Below, in pieces: positions 41,801-55,086 of a stretch of DNA of 64,000 bases. The DNA comes from Akanthomyces muscarius. Its lineage: Eukaryota; Ascomycota; Sordariomycetes; Hypocreales; Cordycipitaceae. The notes under the pieces are model-generated. The model was not told where the DNA came from. It made no database searches and saw only the letters and a program-made list of their open reading frames with translations. How positions within the stretch are numbered: position 1 is the stretch's first letter; every line of letters starts with the position of its first letter. A program made the translations under genes and the position numbers. The DNA is taken from NCBI RefSeq assembly GCF_028009165.1, contig NC_079241.1, positions 5,332,001 to 5,396,000 of the forward strand, given 5' to 3'.

Positions 41801-43209
41801 CACTGGCTGGATTAGAGGCAAAACAGCGCTTGATGAAGGCAGAAGTGATTCCCAAAAATTTCACCGACTTTGGCCAGTACCTCTTGGACGGAACCAGAGA
41901 TTTGATCCGTATCAAATGCTTCGAAGCCTTGATTGACCTCGGCGCGATGATGGATCCTACCTTTTTCAGTTTCTTGATGTATTCTTTCATGACTGATCGC
42001 TCTCCCCACGTCCGCTCGAAATTGATAGCTGCTCTTGCTCGTGGACTGGCCGCCATTGCCTTTGGAGAGCACACAAAGGTTGCTAAGATCGAACCTTCTG
42101 CTGATGATGGCGATGGCCTACTGCTTGTGCAAGACAGCGCTCAAGAAATCGAGGCTAGAAAAGAAATGTTTGCTCGCAAAGAGAACTTGGACTCTGCTTT
42201 GAAGGCGTTGAAGAAGGAAATGGAAGAGACCTATGTGGCTGATGAAAGGCATTACAGCACTGCGATGCGCAAAGCCCTGGACCATCCTGAACTGGGCCGG
42301 GCGGAGGTGGAGAGTCTTCTTGACCTTGCTTCCATGATGTTTGAGGAGGCCCAGAACTGGGTCCTGACGCTCAACCTCCCCAAGCGCTGGAAGGCAGAGC
42401 GGCCTGCGCAGCAACTTGCAAACCGGCTGGTTGTCAACTTCAAGTCTTACTACAAGGTAAAGCCAAAGGTCCCACTGCCAGCTATATCAGCAGCACCGAT
42501 TGCACCACCAATTTCGAATGGAACCGAGTTTAAGAAGCCATCTCTCATCGGAAGGACGTCTTCTATCAAGATCAGCACCAAGCCGTCTATTTCTGGTGCC
42601 CCGCGAGCATTGTCCAAGCCGCCGATTGTGCAAGACTCTATTGTTGCCCATAGTCAGCCTCAAACGAATGGGTCGCCGGCATCGACCCCAGGCCCGGTAG
42701 CTAAGCGGCCGCGGCCAGAGAAGGAGGAGCATGCATCGCCGGCACCGAAACGCCCAAAGACGGAAACGCCCATGGAGGCCAAGGGCCTATGGAAGAAGAG
42801 GCGCATGGTGACTCTCAGGACTGCAAACCCCAGCCGGCTTGCTGTTATTCTCGGAAAGTCTCAGTCCTCGACCCCAGCACCGGTCCGAACCGCCCTGCCA
42901 GGAAGCACGCGGCCCGAGTCGTCCGGCGAGGACACGCCTCTCAAAATCCGCAAGCCGCTCCCTTCAGGCGGTGTTGTGCGGCGACCACTCCCCACGGGCG
43001 GCGCCTCGTCCACACCGCAGCAGACGCCGGCACCGAAGCCGAAGATTAGCGTCAGCACATCGTCTACGCCATCCGCCGCCCGGCCGGTTTCCACACCGAC
43101 TCCCGCTTTGGGAGGTGCCGGAAGCCCTGCGCCGGACACGCCATCAAGTGCATCCGGGCGACCCAAGATTAAGATTGTTCGAAAGCCGCAGCCCCCGCCG
43201 CCGGCATAG
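38836..43209 (+). CDS. TAF2: TFIID subunit TAF2 (TSM1)
   Basis: A single exon encodes 1457 residues from the first in-frame ATG. Residues 1 to about 560 follow the M1 aminopeptidase fold: FVLKQEVSLEVDFCDKCIHG, GLHFVGVDSLDGRFTHMYTR, CIFPCIDDHGSRCDWRVSIK and YPFSNFKLCFVDDL. Where a peptidase has its zinc-binding HExxH, this protein reads VVGMAHYMTDLFMKR (about 461), so the site is dead, as in all TAF2s. A HEAT/ARM-like helical part follows (FWNQWVYGSGCPRFDVKARF, FLVRTLIDRRYFHGIRTMAA) to about 1170. The last 250 residues are Pro/Ser/Thr-rich with basic patches and are probably disordered. TAF2 binds the Inr region of core promoters within TFIID and contacts TAF8. The gene is flanked by SAS4-type and SIN3 genes on the same strand. 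Confidence 0.94.
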   Translation: MAVETGRTFTHNGFEDLPPVNDVPVMEYFVLKQEVSLEVDFCDKCIHGTTDIFLVTFTDKVEEVFLDAAQCEIDTSRITIAEMREAHGEAIEGPKRRAAAEYNDPYEKLSQPEGWNLRAEHFDVRRIRARAVFHSRKTDVPAENREFEGCTPVYGSLKVKLRGRDDRDRPRLIVRKSTSNLDGPDRSHKQYKITVPFVNRNPRDGLHFVGVDSLDGRFTHMYTRHSIQPGTASCIFPCIDDHGSRCDWRVSIKHPRTLGDALQQALATKKDSGTVDRSFKLAEEDKLREMSVVCSGFLVEETTDPDDESMKIMTFEPEKKVSVQKLGFAVGPFEHIDLSSEFRTEEDEVKLGMSALKVHAYCLPGRGDWVRHTSAALTMSADFLTYTFARYPFSNFKLCFVDDLVDDTVALHSLAFASNRLLYPADIIDTEIEVTRQLVLTLTSQWIGINMIPNTRSDMWLVVGMAHYMTDLFMKRICGNNEYRFRMKTMSDKLIELDVGRPAIFDLGASLHLDDAEMDLMTLKAPLVFFILDKRMNKASGGHGLTRVLQKLLTRAQIEGSDKSTILDTEKFKTLCEKGSRYRLETFWNQWVYGSGCPRFDVKARFNKKRLCVELTLNQVQYQKAKKPQLEKDDFLREIKERRAEVPLGETQPLFTGPMTVRIHEADGTPYEHILEIREDATRATKFEIPYNTKYKRLKRTRRMKEKHSTGQSMEITENNDDALLYCLGDVLQTPEDQREWELIEWDPETERKMDQESYEWIRLDADFEWASDMTRTLEPYMYVSQLQQDRDVVAQQDAMLYLAQGPLHPIASGFLVRTLIDRRYFHGIRTMAAAALTRQSNIKDIPLLGMRQLMRAFREMYCYEQTNQPRPNDFTDKKQYNVRCAIIKAIAEVRDHTYKCPMEARRFILDQLRLNNNEGNPYSDHFYIAFLVKSLATSLIPSKQDDWLTRQNKIPNEEESAFLDEALEQIERVLRRDEWTNSYQNTWTLAGLEAKQRLMKAEVIPKNFTDFGQYLLDGTRDLIRIKCFEALIDLGAMMDPTFFSFLMYSFMTDRSPHVRSKLIAALARGLAAIAFGEHTKVAKIEPSADDGDGLLLVQDSAQEIEARKEMFARKENLDSALKALKKEMEETYVADERHYSTAMRKALDHPELGRAEVESLLDLASMMFEEAQNWVLTLNLPKRWKAERPAQQLANRLVVNFKSYYKVKPKVPLPAISAAPIAPPISNGTEFKKPSLIGRTSSIKISTKPSISGAPRALSKPPIVQDSIVAHSQPQTNGSPASTPGPVAKRPRPEKEEHASPAPKRPKTETPMEAKGLWKKRRMVTLRTANPSRLAVILGKSQSSTPAPVRTALPGSTRPESSGEDTPLKIRKPLPSGGVVRRPLPTGGASSTPQQTPAPKPKISVSTSSTPSAARPVSTPTPALGGAGSPAPDTPSSASGRPKIKIVRKPQPPPPA

Positions 43210-44128
43210 ACTGGCATAGAACACTTGCTATACGGCAGGGTGTAATGCTTGCTGGATGGCGAGTGGAGCTTGATATGGAGAGAGAGGAAGGCACAAGGAG
43301 AGACCTGGAGCGCTGGAAAGAAAAGCTGATGTGCTTAATTTACGTGTATACTTAACAGGCGTTATCGGGGACCAAATACTCAGAATAGGGAATCTACATT
43401 GCCGCTTGCTTACTTCGATGGGTGGAAAATGTGCTACGTGATACAATGCTTAAGCCGGGCCACAGTTATTCTTGCATGTATCTGCAGAATATATAAACTT
43501 TCTGTAATTTTGATAAAGAATGTACGTGATAAAGTATTCAAGCTTAGCGGCCGTGGCCATCGTGAGCCGACGGGATTGAGGCGCACTCCCACTTGGGTCT
43601 AGCGTCGAACACGCGTGTTGCACGACACGGCTACTGTCGCACTTTCCGCATCGGACTGATAAGAGTCTCTTATCAGCACGTGATGCGGAACACTCCGCGC
43701 TAAGCCTGTGTAATGGCCCCGACAGATCTGGTCCTGGTCGCCCTCCATCCTGGCGAGCTTCCCAGGTTCTGCACCCAGGGCTGGCGTCTTGTTTCCCCCT
43801 CCACCACGCATCCCGTGTTTTTCGCAGCTCTTTGCCCTGAATATTCTTTTTCTGCACGGGGGTCCCCATCTCCATGTAGATATTCGCTGGTCTAGCTGTG
43901 CCCCCCGAGCTGTGAGTCTCCTCTCTTGTTCTCGCGATCGCGCGACTGGTCCTCCTGAGCTTGCGTTGTCGGCTGGTCGAAAAACGCAGCAGACGGTATT
44001 CGGATCGCGTCCAGCGCACGCACACCCCGACGGCAGAGAATTGCAGTCGGGCTCACGATACTGGTTGAAAGAGAGCGACATAGCTGATTTTTTCCCCTCT
44101 GCTTTTTCTTTGCGGCTACAGATCCAAT
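43210..44128. other. Intergenic: TAF2 3' region and SIN3 promoter/leader
   Basis: About 920 bp. The right half (43780-44128) is pyrimidine-rich on the plus strand and probably the SIN3 promoter and 5' UTR. The minus-strand frames here (43450-44306) are low in conserved content and overlap each other, so I leave them out. Confidence 0.45.
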
Positions 44129-47100
44129 ATGAACAGCAACCAGAACCACCACGGCCAGTCTGGCGGCCCGCCATACGACCGCGATCGCGACATGGATGAC
44201 CGACACCGCGCTTTACAGCAGCACGAGGAGATGGCCAGACGAGACCAGGAGCGAGAGAGAGAGCGCGAGCGGGACCGCGAAGCCGCCGACCGATTCCAAT
44301 CCGCACACCAGAGCAGCAGTGCCGGATCGATACCCATACACCAGCCCGTTGCGTCGCGCATCCCCGGCGCGATACACAGCCCGGGCGGCCTGCTGGCCAA
44401 CCACAACGGCAGTGCGTCTTCTATACCGATTGCCCCGCCCCCGATGCAAAACTACGGCGGCCCGCCGCCGCCGAATGACCACTCGCGCCTCCTCCAGCAC
44501 AGCGGGCAAGGCGCGAGCGGCCAGCATCAGGGATACGGATCTATGCCTCATGGCCAGCCCGCTCAGGGTGGCCCGCCGCCACCCTCTGGCGGTGGCTCAG
44601 TCTTTGGCGGCCCGCTGCAGCAGCAACCGCAGCAGCCCCCGCAAGACGCCCAGCGCCCGGGGCAGCAGGGCGCGCCCATGGTTAATGTCCCAGCTGGTGG
44701 CCCTCAGATCCCAGGTGGCATCACCCAGGGCCAGCAGCCCATTCTTAATGTGAGCAAACTACATGGAGAAAGGCGTCCGTCGTGTTTGGCACGGCGAGAG
44801 GGTATGCAGGCCATTCTGGTCATACATGCCTGGAAAACCTTTCCCAAGCGACTGTTTGGCTAGGATACAGAGCGCTAACACCACGTCACAGGATGCTTTG
44901 ACGTACTTGGACCAAGTCAAAGTCCAATTTCACGACCAGCCTGATGTTTATAACCGTTTTCTCGACATAATGAAGGATTTCAAGTCGCAGGCGTGAGTGC
45001 AACTCCTGATATGTTATAGGTGACACGGCTAACATGGTGGACCAGCATCGATACACCAGGCGTCATTAACCGCGTTTCCGAGCTTTTCGCCGGCCACCCA
45101 AATCTCATTCAAGGCTTCAACACATTTCTACCCCCGGGATACAGAATCGAATGCGGCGCTGGTAACGACCCCAATACAATTCGAGTCACCACACCCATGG
45201 GCACGACAGTCCAAAGTATTGCTGGACGAGCTCCTGATGGCCATCCTAACCAGTCCATCTTCCCCGAGCGTGGTGCCCAGTGGCCTCAGAGGTCGCCGGA
45301 AGCCAACTTCAGTGCCCCTGCCCAGAACGGTGGCAGCCTCTTTGTGCAAGCAGCCGCTCAGAGTGGCGGATACGAGGCTACGGGACACCGCGCTGGCTCT
45401 CAAGCTCCTGGTCCTGCTGGTGCCAATGCTACCGCTGGGCGAAGCACGCCCGGTCCAGCTGGTGTAAACGGAGCCGCGGCGGGCCAAGCAGGTCTGGAGC
45501 GACGCGGTCCTGTCGAGTTCAACCACGCCATCAGCTACGTCAACAAGATCAAAAATCGATTCCAGGACAAGCCAGAGATATATAAACAATTTTTGGAGAT
45601 TCTGCAAACATACCAACGGGAGCAGAAGCCCATTCAGGACGTATATGCGCAGGTCACTACGCTGTTCAACGCTGCCCCTGACCTGCTAGAGGATTTCAAG
45701 CAGTTCCTTCCAGAGACTGCTGGGCAAGCAAAGGCGGCTGGTGGCAGAGCCGAAGATGGCATGGCTGGTGGCCCCAGTCAGCAGCCTGGTGCCAGAGATG
45801 GACAGAAGATGCCTCCGCTGGGCAGCTTCGCCCCTCCGGCCAGCGCTAGCAAGGACAAGAAGCGTGCTAGAAACGACAAGCAAGCCGCGGGAGGAGTCCC
45901 GTTGCTCGCTGAGGTTACATCACAGCCTCGCCTGCAAGCTGCTACTGTCAACGGCAAGCGACCGAGATTGAGCCATGCTCGCGGTACCGCGGACGGCTCT
46001 TTGATCGAACCTACCTTGACGCCGGTCATGCCGGAGCCATACCCCCCACGAGCCTCTGCCACATCCAATATGGATGAGATTGCATTCTTCGAAAAGGTCA
46101 AAAAGTTCCTCAGCAACCGGTCATCCATGAACGAGTTCCTGAAGCTTTGCAATCTCTTCAGCCAGAATATTATTGACAGAAATACGCTCTTTCACAAGGG
46201 CGCAGTCTTTATTAGTGCAAACCCCGACCTGATGACCTTTTGGAAGTCATTTGTGGGAGTTGATACGCAGGATGTCATGATTGACAACCGCCCTGCACCA
46301 CCTAACGATAAGCTCTCGCTCAGCAACTGCCGAGGCTATGGCCCCAGCTACAGACTCTTGCCCAAGAGAGAGCGCCTCAAGCCCTGCAGTGGCCGCGACG
46401 AGCTCTGCAACTCTGTTCTTAATGACCAATGGGCCTCACATCCCACCTGGGCCAGTGAAGACTCCGGGTTCGTTGCCCATCGCAAGAATCAGTATGAAGA
46501 GGGCCTTCATCGCATCGAGGAGGAGCGCCACGACTACGATTTCTACATTGAAGCCAACCTCAAGTGTATTCAGCTCCTGGAGCCCATCGCCCAACAAATG
46601 CTGGCCATGTCAGCATCCGAGCGAGAGTCTTTCCACATGCCCGGCGCTCTTGCCGGCCAGAGCACCTCGATTTTCAAGCGCATCTGCAAGAAGATTTACG
46701 GCGAGCGTGGCATTGACGTTGTCAACGACATGTACAGCCATCCTTTTGATGTTGTCCCCGTCTTACTGGCTAGAATGAAGCAAAAGGACGAGGAATGGCG
46801 CTTCTCGCAACGAGAATGGGAAAAGGTGTGGCATGCGCAGACTGAGAACATGCATCTCAAGAGTCTCGACCACATGGGGATCCTGGTCAAGTCTACAGAT
46901 AAGCGCAACCTGACTGCGAAGCACTTGGTTGATGTCATCAAGACCAAGCACGAGGAGCAGCGTCGCGAGAGAGCGCTCAAGGGCAAAGCTCCGCGCCACC
47001 AATTTGGCTGGAATTTCGCTGATAAGGAGATCATTATGGACATTCTTCGCCTGACGATGCTCTACAGCATGCATAATGGCCAGCACAGCACGCAAGAGAA

Positions 47101-48664
47101 GGAGAGAATTCTCGAATTCTTCGAAATGTTTATTCCTGCTTTCTTTGACCTTCCTGAAGAAGTGGTTCAGGAGCGAATTCCCAGAATGCAGCCAGACTCT
47201 GGCGAAGAAGAAATTGAGGACAACACACCCGCTGAGTTAACAAATGGCCGTAGCCGCAGGAACGGAAAGAAGGGCGATCTGCTTAGGGGGGTTCTCGATC
47301 CGGGCCGCATCGGTAGCAAGCCTCGAACGCAGAAGGACGATAGCACATCGGGTAGTAAGGAGACTACTCCCGACGTCAACTCAGGCAATGACGAGGAAAT
47401 GGCTGACGTGCCTGACGAGGCGCCTCTGCCCGACTTTTCCAACGAGCGATGGATGCCCACTATACCCAAGCCTGTTGTGACTGGTTCTGACAGTGGCCTG
47501 CTGGATGGCGACGGCGAGCTCAAGGCAGATGGATTCTTCAGTCGGCCATGGTACAATTTCTTCTGCAACCAGACGCTGTTTGTATTCTTCAGCATCTTCC
47601 ACCAAGTATACGAGCGTCTTTCCGATATCAAGGGCAGCCCCCAGATAGTCGGCAAGGAAATTGAGAGACTGAGCCGCTCCAAGCCTGCCAGAGACATTGG
47701 TTTCACCGAGAACCACATGACCTTCTTCGACGCCAACGAAGAGCCTGTCAATTACTGGCCCAAGACCATGGAGCTCATTGAAGAGTACATCACTGGCGAC
47801 GTTGACGAGAACCGTTACCAGGACGTCATGAGACACTATTACCTTCGCAATGGCTGGAAGCTGTACACTGTCCAGGATCTCCTGAAGACTCTGTGCCGAC
47901 TTGCTCTTACTTGCAGCAGCACCGATGTTAAGGAGAAGACACCTGATCTGATCCAGCAATATCTCAACAGTCGCGAGAAAGACGAGACGAGCTATCAGAC
48001 TGAGATCAGCGCTAGGAAGTTTGCAGAAAAGTGTGTCAAGGATGGTGACATCTTTGTTATTTGCTGGGTAAGTAACCTGCTCCCTGCACAAGATACAAAT
48101 TGCTAACATAGATTCCAGTTCCCTCAAAAAGCAGAGGCCACTGTGCGCTGGCTGCAGCGCGACGAGACGACCTTTTACATGGACGAGATGAAGCTGCGCG
48201 AGCGCTGGCAGTACTACATCTCCTCCTTTATCCGCGTCGAGCCCACCGAGGGCATCACCCGCTCCCGGCTGCAAAAAGCCGTGCTCACGCGCAACCTGCC
48301 GTCGGGCGACGCTGAGTCGGACGGCGAGAGCATCCCCAAGCCGCTCGCCTACGACGAGAACCTGACAATCTCCATCTGCCTGACGAGCTCCAAGATGATC
48401 TGGGCGCCGGGCACGTCCGAGTACTTTCTCTACGATAACGCGCCCAAGACGAAAGAACAGCGCGAGCGCCGCGACAAGTTCGCCGCGGCGCTTAGCGGCC
48501 ACCGCGAGAGCAAGCTCCTCGAGAAGTGGGTGCACAACCCGGCGTGGACCAAGGACATGAGCCCCGAGGAGGTCCAGGAGCAAAACACGGCCTTTCGCAA
48601 GTGGATGGATGAGGGCGTCGCGCCGCCTCCCTCTGCGGGCGGCGGAGATGTCGAGATGCAATAG
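44129..48664 (+). CDS. SIN3: Paired amphipathic helix corepressor SIN3
   Basis: Four exons (44129-44749, 44892-44992, 45046-48067, 48119-48664) give about 1429 residues. A charged and Pro/Gln-rich leader precedes PAH1 (about 208-270, [20 protein letters not shown], spanning exons 2 and 3), PAH2 (about 398-465, [20 protein letters not shown]) and PAH3 (about 584-650, [20 protein letters not shown]). Then comes the histone-deacetylase interaction domain ([40 protein letters not shown], about 660-780) and the C-terminal Sin3 domain ([40 protein letters not shown]). Sin3 is the scaffold of the Rpd3 deacetylase complexes, with PAH domains docking DNA-bound repressors. All exon phases agree. The 3' UTR begins with a GAGCGA-rich tract. 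A 485-codon ORF on the opposite strand is a shadow. Confidence 0.95.
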
Positions 48665-49533
48665 GGAGCATATGACAAGATATTCTGGCGCCTCAAAGCG
48701 AGAGCGAGAACAAGAGCGAGAGCGAGAGCGGCGGAACGGGGAGAGGACTTGGACCATGTTGATTAAAGCAGGGTTGTGTATCTTTTTTTGATTTTTCTTT
48801 TTCTGGCAGGGAAAGTCTGGGGACCAAAGTTGACCCATTTCTGCGTGTATTTTCCTTGCTTTTTTCTCTGCTTCTTCAATTTTTGCTTACGGGAGGGCTT
48901 TGTTCAATTTTCTTTTCGCTGCTCACTTTTGCCTTTCCTTTGTCATCACGTCATGTTTGTGTTTCACTTTTTGATCGTGTTTCTTTTATTAGCACAAGAG
49001 AGAGAGAGAGAAAATCAAACCGGGAAGATTGGAATCGTTTTAGTTTTGCTCTTCTATAGCTCCAAGCGCAGTCACTCTTTTCTTCTCATATACAATATAC
49101 ATATATCTACATGGACGGGGCGAGGTGGATATCAGTGGCCGATGGTGGTGTGGACGGGTGTTTCTTGACATGTATGCGTCGCCTGATTATGATTTGGTTT
49201 GCCCTGTTATTTCCTTTTTTTCCTGAGCTGTTTCTACTTTTTGATAGACTCCATTATGCTATCTATATTTTAACATTTGCGGGTTATGCGAGTGAATTAC
49301 AAGTCACATTTCTTTTGCTGGGAAATGCCTCATTTGAAGGTTAGACACTTTGATGACTCGATGTTTTCCTCATTAAATGTCTATAAAATTACCAGAGACA
49401 GCAATAGCTCGTCCTGTTTGTATGCATAACTTTTTTTTCGCGACATGTTCTGGGAACTTTGCCCATGGAACGACATGCCTTCATTCAATCATTTACATAT
49501 TTCTTTTTTTGTAGTCGAGAAGCAGCAGTTAAG
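48665..49533. other. Convergent 3' regions of SIN3 and the thiolase gene
   Basis: About 870 bp between two stop codons. It holds a purine repeat (GAGCGA-like, 48697-48731), a GA run near 49000 and many T-tracts. Open frames here are T-rich and hydrophobic by composition and have no conserved content. Confidence 0.5.
48697..48731. repeat. GAGCGA-type hexanucleotide tract in the SIN3 3' UTR
   Basis: About six imperfect copies of a six-base purine-rich unit, starting about 30 bp after the SIN3 stop codon. Confidence 0.8.
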
Positions 49534-50938
<1,405 letters not shown>

Positions 50939-52015
50939 TTTGGCGGGGTATGTTGGTAGTGAAGAAGGAAAGATGGAAGGAAAGATGGAAGGGAAGAAGA
51001 TGTCGCGAGATGATGGTTAAAATAGAAAGGGGAAAGCTGATGGAGGCAAGGATCAAGTTTGTCTAAAACAGCCCAGCCCAGTCCAGGTACCGACCGCCTT
51101 ATCACTCGGGGTTTCTGCTGGATCTCGAAGGAGGGGCATAATATTTTGGCGCCGTATTCGGACCTCTGCCGGGTGCTGGGGCTGCGGCAGGTGTCGTGGC
51201 GGGAGAGGCGTAAGCTACTGGGAAAAATAAAAACAAAAAAACAAACAAAAAATTGGCAGCTCGGTATAGTATGGATCCCTACAAGGCTCCTACTACCCTG
51301 GTGAACTTAGAGCGCAATTGACCTCGATTCGCATTCACCGGCTGTTGACTGCATTCTTGACTCGTAATCGCAGAGATCCGCCCCATCTACCTACAATCCT
51401 CAGGGTCGCTCGCTCGCTAGGTACCTGCCGAGCGCGGCAGAGGGGCCTTGTTCTGCAGACTGCACCCACCCCAAGAGAAGTTGTGTGCGAGCGAGGTGAG
51501 GCATGAAATGACGTTTCAAATTAGAGTAAATATCCAGAGCTGCATCTGAGTTCAATACAGAATTTCGCCGATTTTTAGTAGTCCTGACAGACTCTGGGTG
51601 GTCTTGTAGGGGTTCCATTGACTTAACACTAGCTTCGTTACGTACGTAGGTACGATGGGAGGTGTTGGCTAGAAAACGCCCCTCGGCCACCACATAAATT
51701 GCATCTCACCAACGCCATTTTTGTGATTGAGACCGGACAGGACGACTGACATTACACCACAGGCTCTAAATTCTTTGCAATAGCTTCCGATGAAAAACTC
51801 AATTCTCAAACTTGTTCAAGCTCTGTCTGAGAGCAGCTCTCCCTTACGCGGGCTTCTAGCGATAAGCTGCTCCAATCTCCACGTGACGCGCTGCGACTGC
51901 TAGCAAAGCTCGAAAAAGTTCCCTATGCGCGCGCCGCCGATCACAGCAACCAATCAGTGCCTGTCAATTTTGCAGCTGCCATTGATCGCTGCCGTTTTAT
52001 TACCCCAGAGGCAAG
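50939..52015. promoter_or_regulatory. Divergent promoter of ERG10 and SNU114, with CCAAT box
   Basis: About 1.08 kb between two outward-facing genes. CCAAT at 51950-51954 is 62 bp before the SNU114 ATG. A CTAGGTACCT palindrome lies at 51417-51426. Two copies of AAGGAAAGATGG at 50965-50988 make the ERG10 leader pyrimidine-rich on its own strand. No ORF is supported. Confidence 0.55.
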
Positions 52016-55000
52016 ATGGACGATCTATATGACGAGTGAGTACCTTGTCCGAATCACTCACGTAAAAACTCTGCGCTGACCGCGTCGCAACTAGGTTCGG
52101 CAACTTCATTGGCGAGGAAGTCGAGTCGGAGGCGGGCTCCGACGCGGGCGTTGATGCCGGTGATTATGTCTATGATGACGCGACCGGCGACATTCAGGAT
52201 GATGAGGAGCTCATGGAGGTTGATGGTGAGTTGCGCCTGCTATTGCGCCCCCAACCTGACCACCGTCCAGCTAATACGCGAACGCGCGCAGATGGCCCCT
52301 CCAACGCAGTGATTCTTCACGAAGACAAGCAGTACTACCCGACCGCCGAGCAGGTGTATGGCCAAGATGTCGAGACTCGTGTCGAGGAGGAGGATGCGCA
52401 GCCTCTCACCCAGCCCATCATCGCGCCGATTGAGACGAAAAAGTTCACAATTGAAGAGGAGGATCTCCCGCCCGTGTACTACAGCCGCGAGTTCATGACG
52501 GACTTGATGAACTTTCCCGACCAAATACGAAACGTCGCCCTCGCTGGCCATCTGCACCACGGAAAGACCGCCTTTACCGATATGCTTGTTCTGGAAACAC
52601 ACGACATCCTCGAGAAGTTGGACAAGAGAGTGGGCCGAAAGCGTGACGAGGCGCTCCGATACACAGACATTCACATCCTCGAGCGCGAACGTGGCGTCTC
52701 TCTCAAATCCTCACCCATGAGCTTTGTGCTGCCTAATTCCAAGGGCAAGTCACATCTGGTCAATGTCATCGACACTCCCGGCCATGTCAACTTTGTGGAC
52801 GAAGTCGCTGCTGCGTTCCGACTGGTCGACGGTGTCTGCTTGGTCGTCGACGTGGTGGAGGGTGTGCAGATCAATACAGAACAGATTATCAAGCACGCCG
52901 TTCTGCAGGACCTGCCGCTGACGCTGATTGTCAACAAGATGGACCGCCTCATCGTCGAGCTGAGACTGCCGCCCAAGGACGCATACTTTAAGCTCAAGCA
53001 CGTCATCGAGGAAGTCAACACCATAATCACAAACACTGCCCCCGCCGCCTCCGCGGCAAAGCGCATCAGCCCCGAAAAGGGAAATGTGCTTTTTGCTTGC
53101 ACGGATATGGGCTGGTGCTTTACGTTACAGTCATTTGCCAAAATGTACGCCGACACCTACGGCGACGTCAGCGCCGAGGACTTGGCCAAGCGTCTCTGGG
53201 GAGACGTCTACTTCAACCCCAGGAAACGAACCTTTTCGCGGAAACCACTCGAGGATAGAACCTCGAGATCATTCGTACACTTTGTCCTGGAACCCATTTA
53301 CAAAATCTTCACACATTCCATCAGCGACAGCCCAGAGGATTTGCGCCCTGTCCTAGAGTCTCTCGGCATTCAGCTGAAACCCGCACAATACAAGGCTGAT
53401 GCCAAGGTCATTCTCAGGCTTGTGTGCGAGCAGTTCTTCGGGCCCTCTACTGGCTTCGTCGATATGCTTGTTCAGCATGTGCCTTCGCCAGTCGAGTCAG
53501 TGCAACGATTACTGGAGCGCCACTACACTGGCCCCCTGGATAGCAAGGTTGCCGGCTCCATGCTGCAATGCAACCAAGATGGACCGCTTGTCGTTCACAT
53601 CGCTAAGCTTTTCAACAAACCCGACGCCAAGAGTTTCTATTCATTCGGCCGAGTTTTGAGCGGAACCGCGCGTCCCGGCATGCAGGTCCGAGTGCTGGGA
53701 GAAGGGTACTCGCTAGACGACGAGGAAGATATGACGATGACGACGATAAACCAAGTCTTTATTGGTGAGACGAGATATAACATTCCCACCGATGGCGTGC
53801 CAGCCGGCAACCTCGTGTTGCTGGACGGAGTCGACAACTCAATAGTCAAGACAGCCACGATTGTCGCACCTAAGCTGGAGGATGACGAGGATGCGTACAT
53901 TTTCAAACCTATCAACCACTTTACAGAATCCGTTCTCAAGGTCGCCGTGGAGCCGATCAACCCGTCGGAGCTGCCCAAGATGCTTGACGGCTTACGAAAA
54001 ATCCAAAAGTCATATCCTCTTCTCAACACCAAGGTCGAGGAGTCTGGCGAGCACATTATCATCGGCACTGGCGAGCTTTATATGGACTGCGTTCTGCACG
54101 ACTTGCGTCGTCTATACGCAGACATGGACATCAAGGTGTCGGATCCTGTCACGAGATTCTGCGAGACGGTAGTGGAAACGTCGGCCACCAAGTGCTACGC
54201 CATTACACCGAACAAGAAGAACAAGATCACTATGGTTGCCGAGCAGCTGGAGAAGGGTATCTCAACCGACATTGAGACGGGAGCCGTCAAGATCCGCGAT
54301 CCCATCAAGAAGACGGCCAAGTTCTTTGAGGAGAACCACGGCTGGGACAAGCTGGCGGCGCGAAGCATCTGGGCGTTTGGCCCTGACGAGGCTGGCCCCA
54401 ACATTCTCCAAGACGACACGCTACCCACCGAGGTCGACAAGAAGCTCCTCAACACGGTCCGCGAGTCGATCCGCCAGGGCTTCAGCTGGGCGACGCGTGA
54501 GGGCCCGCTGTGCGAGGAGCCGATCCGCAACACAAAGTTCAAGGTGACGGACATTGTGCTCGCCGGCGAGGCCATCTTCCGCGGTGGCGGCCAGATCATC
54601 CCGACGTCGCGCCGCGCGTGCTACTCGTCGTTCCTCATGGCCTCGCCGCGGCTCATGGAGCCCGTGTACGCCGTGTCCGTCACGGGGCCCGAGGATTCGT
54701 ACATGGAGGTGTACAACGTGCTCGCGCGCCGCCGCGGGCACGTGCTCTCGGACGGGCCCGTCACCGGCACGCCGCTGTACCGCGTCAACGGCCTGCTGCC
54801 CGTCGTCGACTCGTTTGGCTTCGAGGCGGACCTGCGCATCAAGACGCAGGGCAGCTCCATGGTCTCGCTCGTCTTTGACTCGTGGAGCATCGTCCCCGGC
54901 GACCCGCTCGACCGCGAGCAGGTCATCCGCCCGCTCCAGCCCGCGGCTGTGCAGGCCACGGCGCGCGACTTTGTCCTCAAGACGAGGCGCCGCAAGGGTC

Positions 55001-55086
55001 TTAGCGAGGACGTCAGCGTCAAGACGTTCCTGGAGCCGGAATTCTACCAGAGCCTGATGGAGAGCGGCATGCTTGGCGAGCTGTAG
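52016..55086 (+). CDS. SNU114: U5 snRNP GTPase Snu114 (EFTUD2)
   Basis: Three exons (52016-52035, 52095-52225, 52292-55086) give 981 residues. It starts MDDLYDEFGNFIGEEVESE with an acidic leader typical of the family, encoded by a 20-nt first exon. The GTPase domain has the P-loop GHLHHGKT (about 135), DTPGH (about 211) and NKMD (about 265). EF-2-like domains II-V follow (GTARPGMQVRVLGEGYS, GTGELYMDCVLHDLRRLYAD, GRRHV-type region LARRRGHVLSDGP near the end). Snu114 sits in the U5 snRNP with Prp8 and Brr2 and controls spliceosome activation and disassembly through its nucleotide state. It resembles eEF2, but the N-terminal acidic part and the motif set identify Snu114. Exon phases agree. The gene is divergent from ERG10. 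Confidence 0.96.

Noticed and set aside
43599..44306. 235-codon minus-strand ORF overlapping the SIN3 start
   Set aside because: It overlaps the SIN3 leader and first exon and has no conserved content.
47381..48838. 485-codon ORF opposite the 3' part of SIN3
   Set aside because: It mirrors a real coding exon with GC-rich third positions and has no domain of its own; most codons are complements of SIN3 codons.
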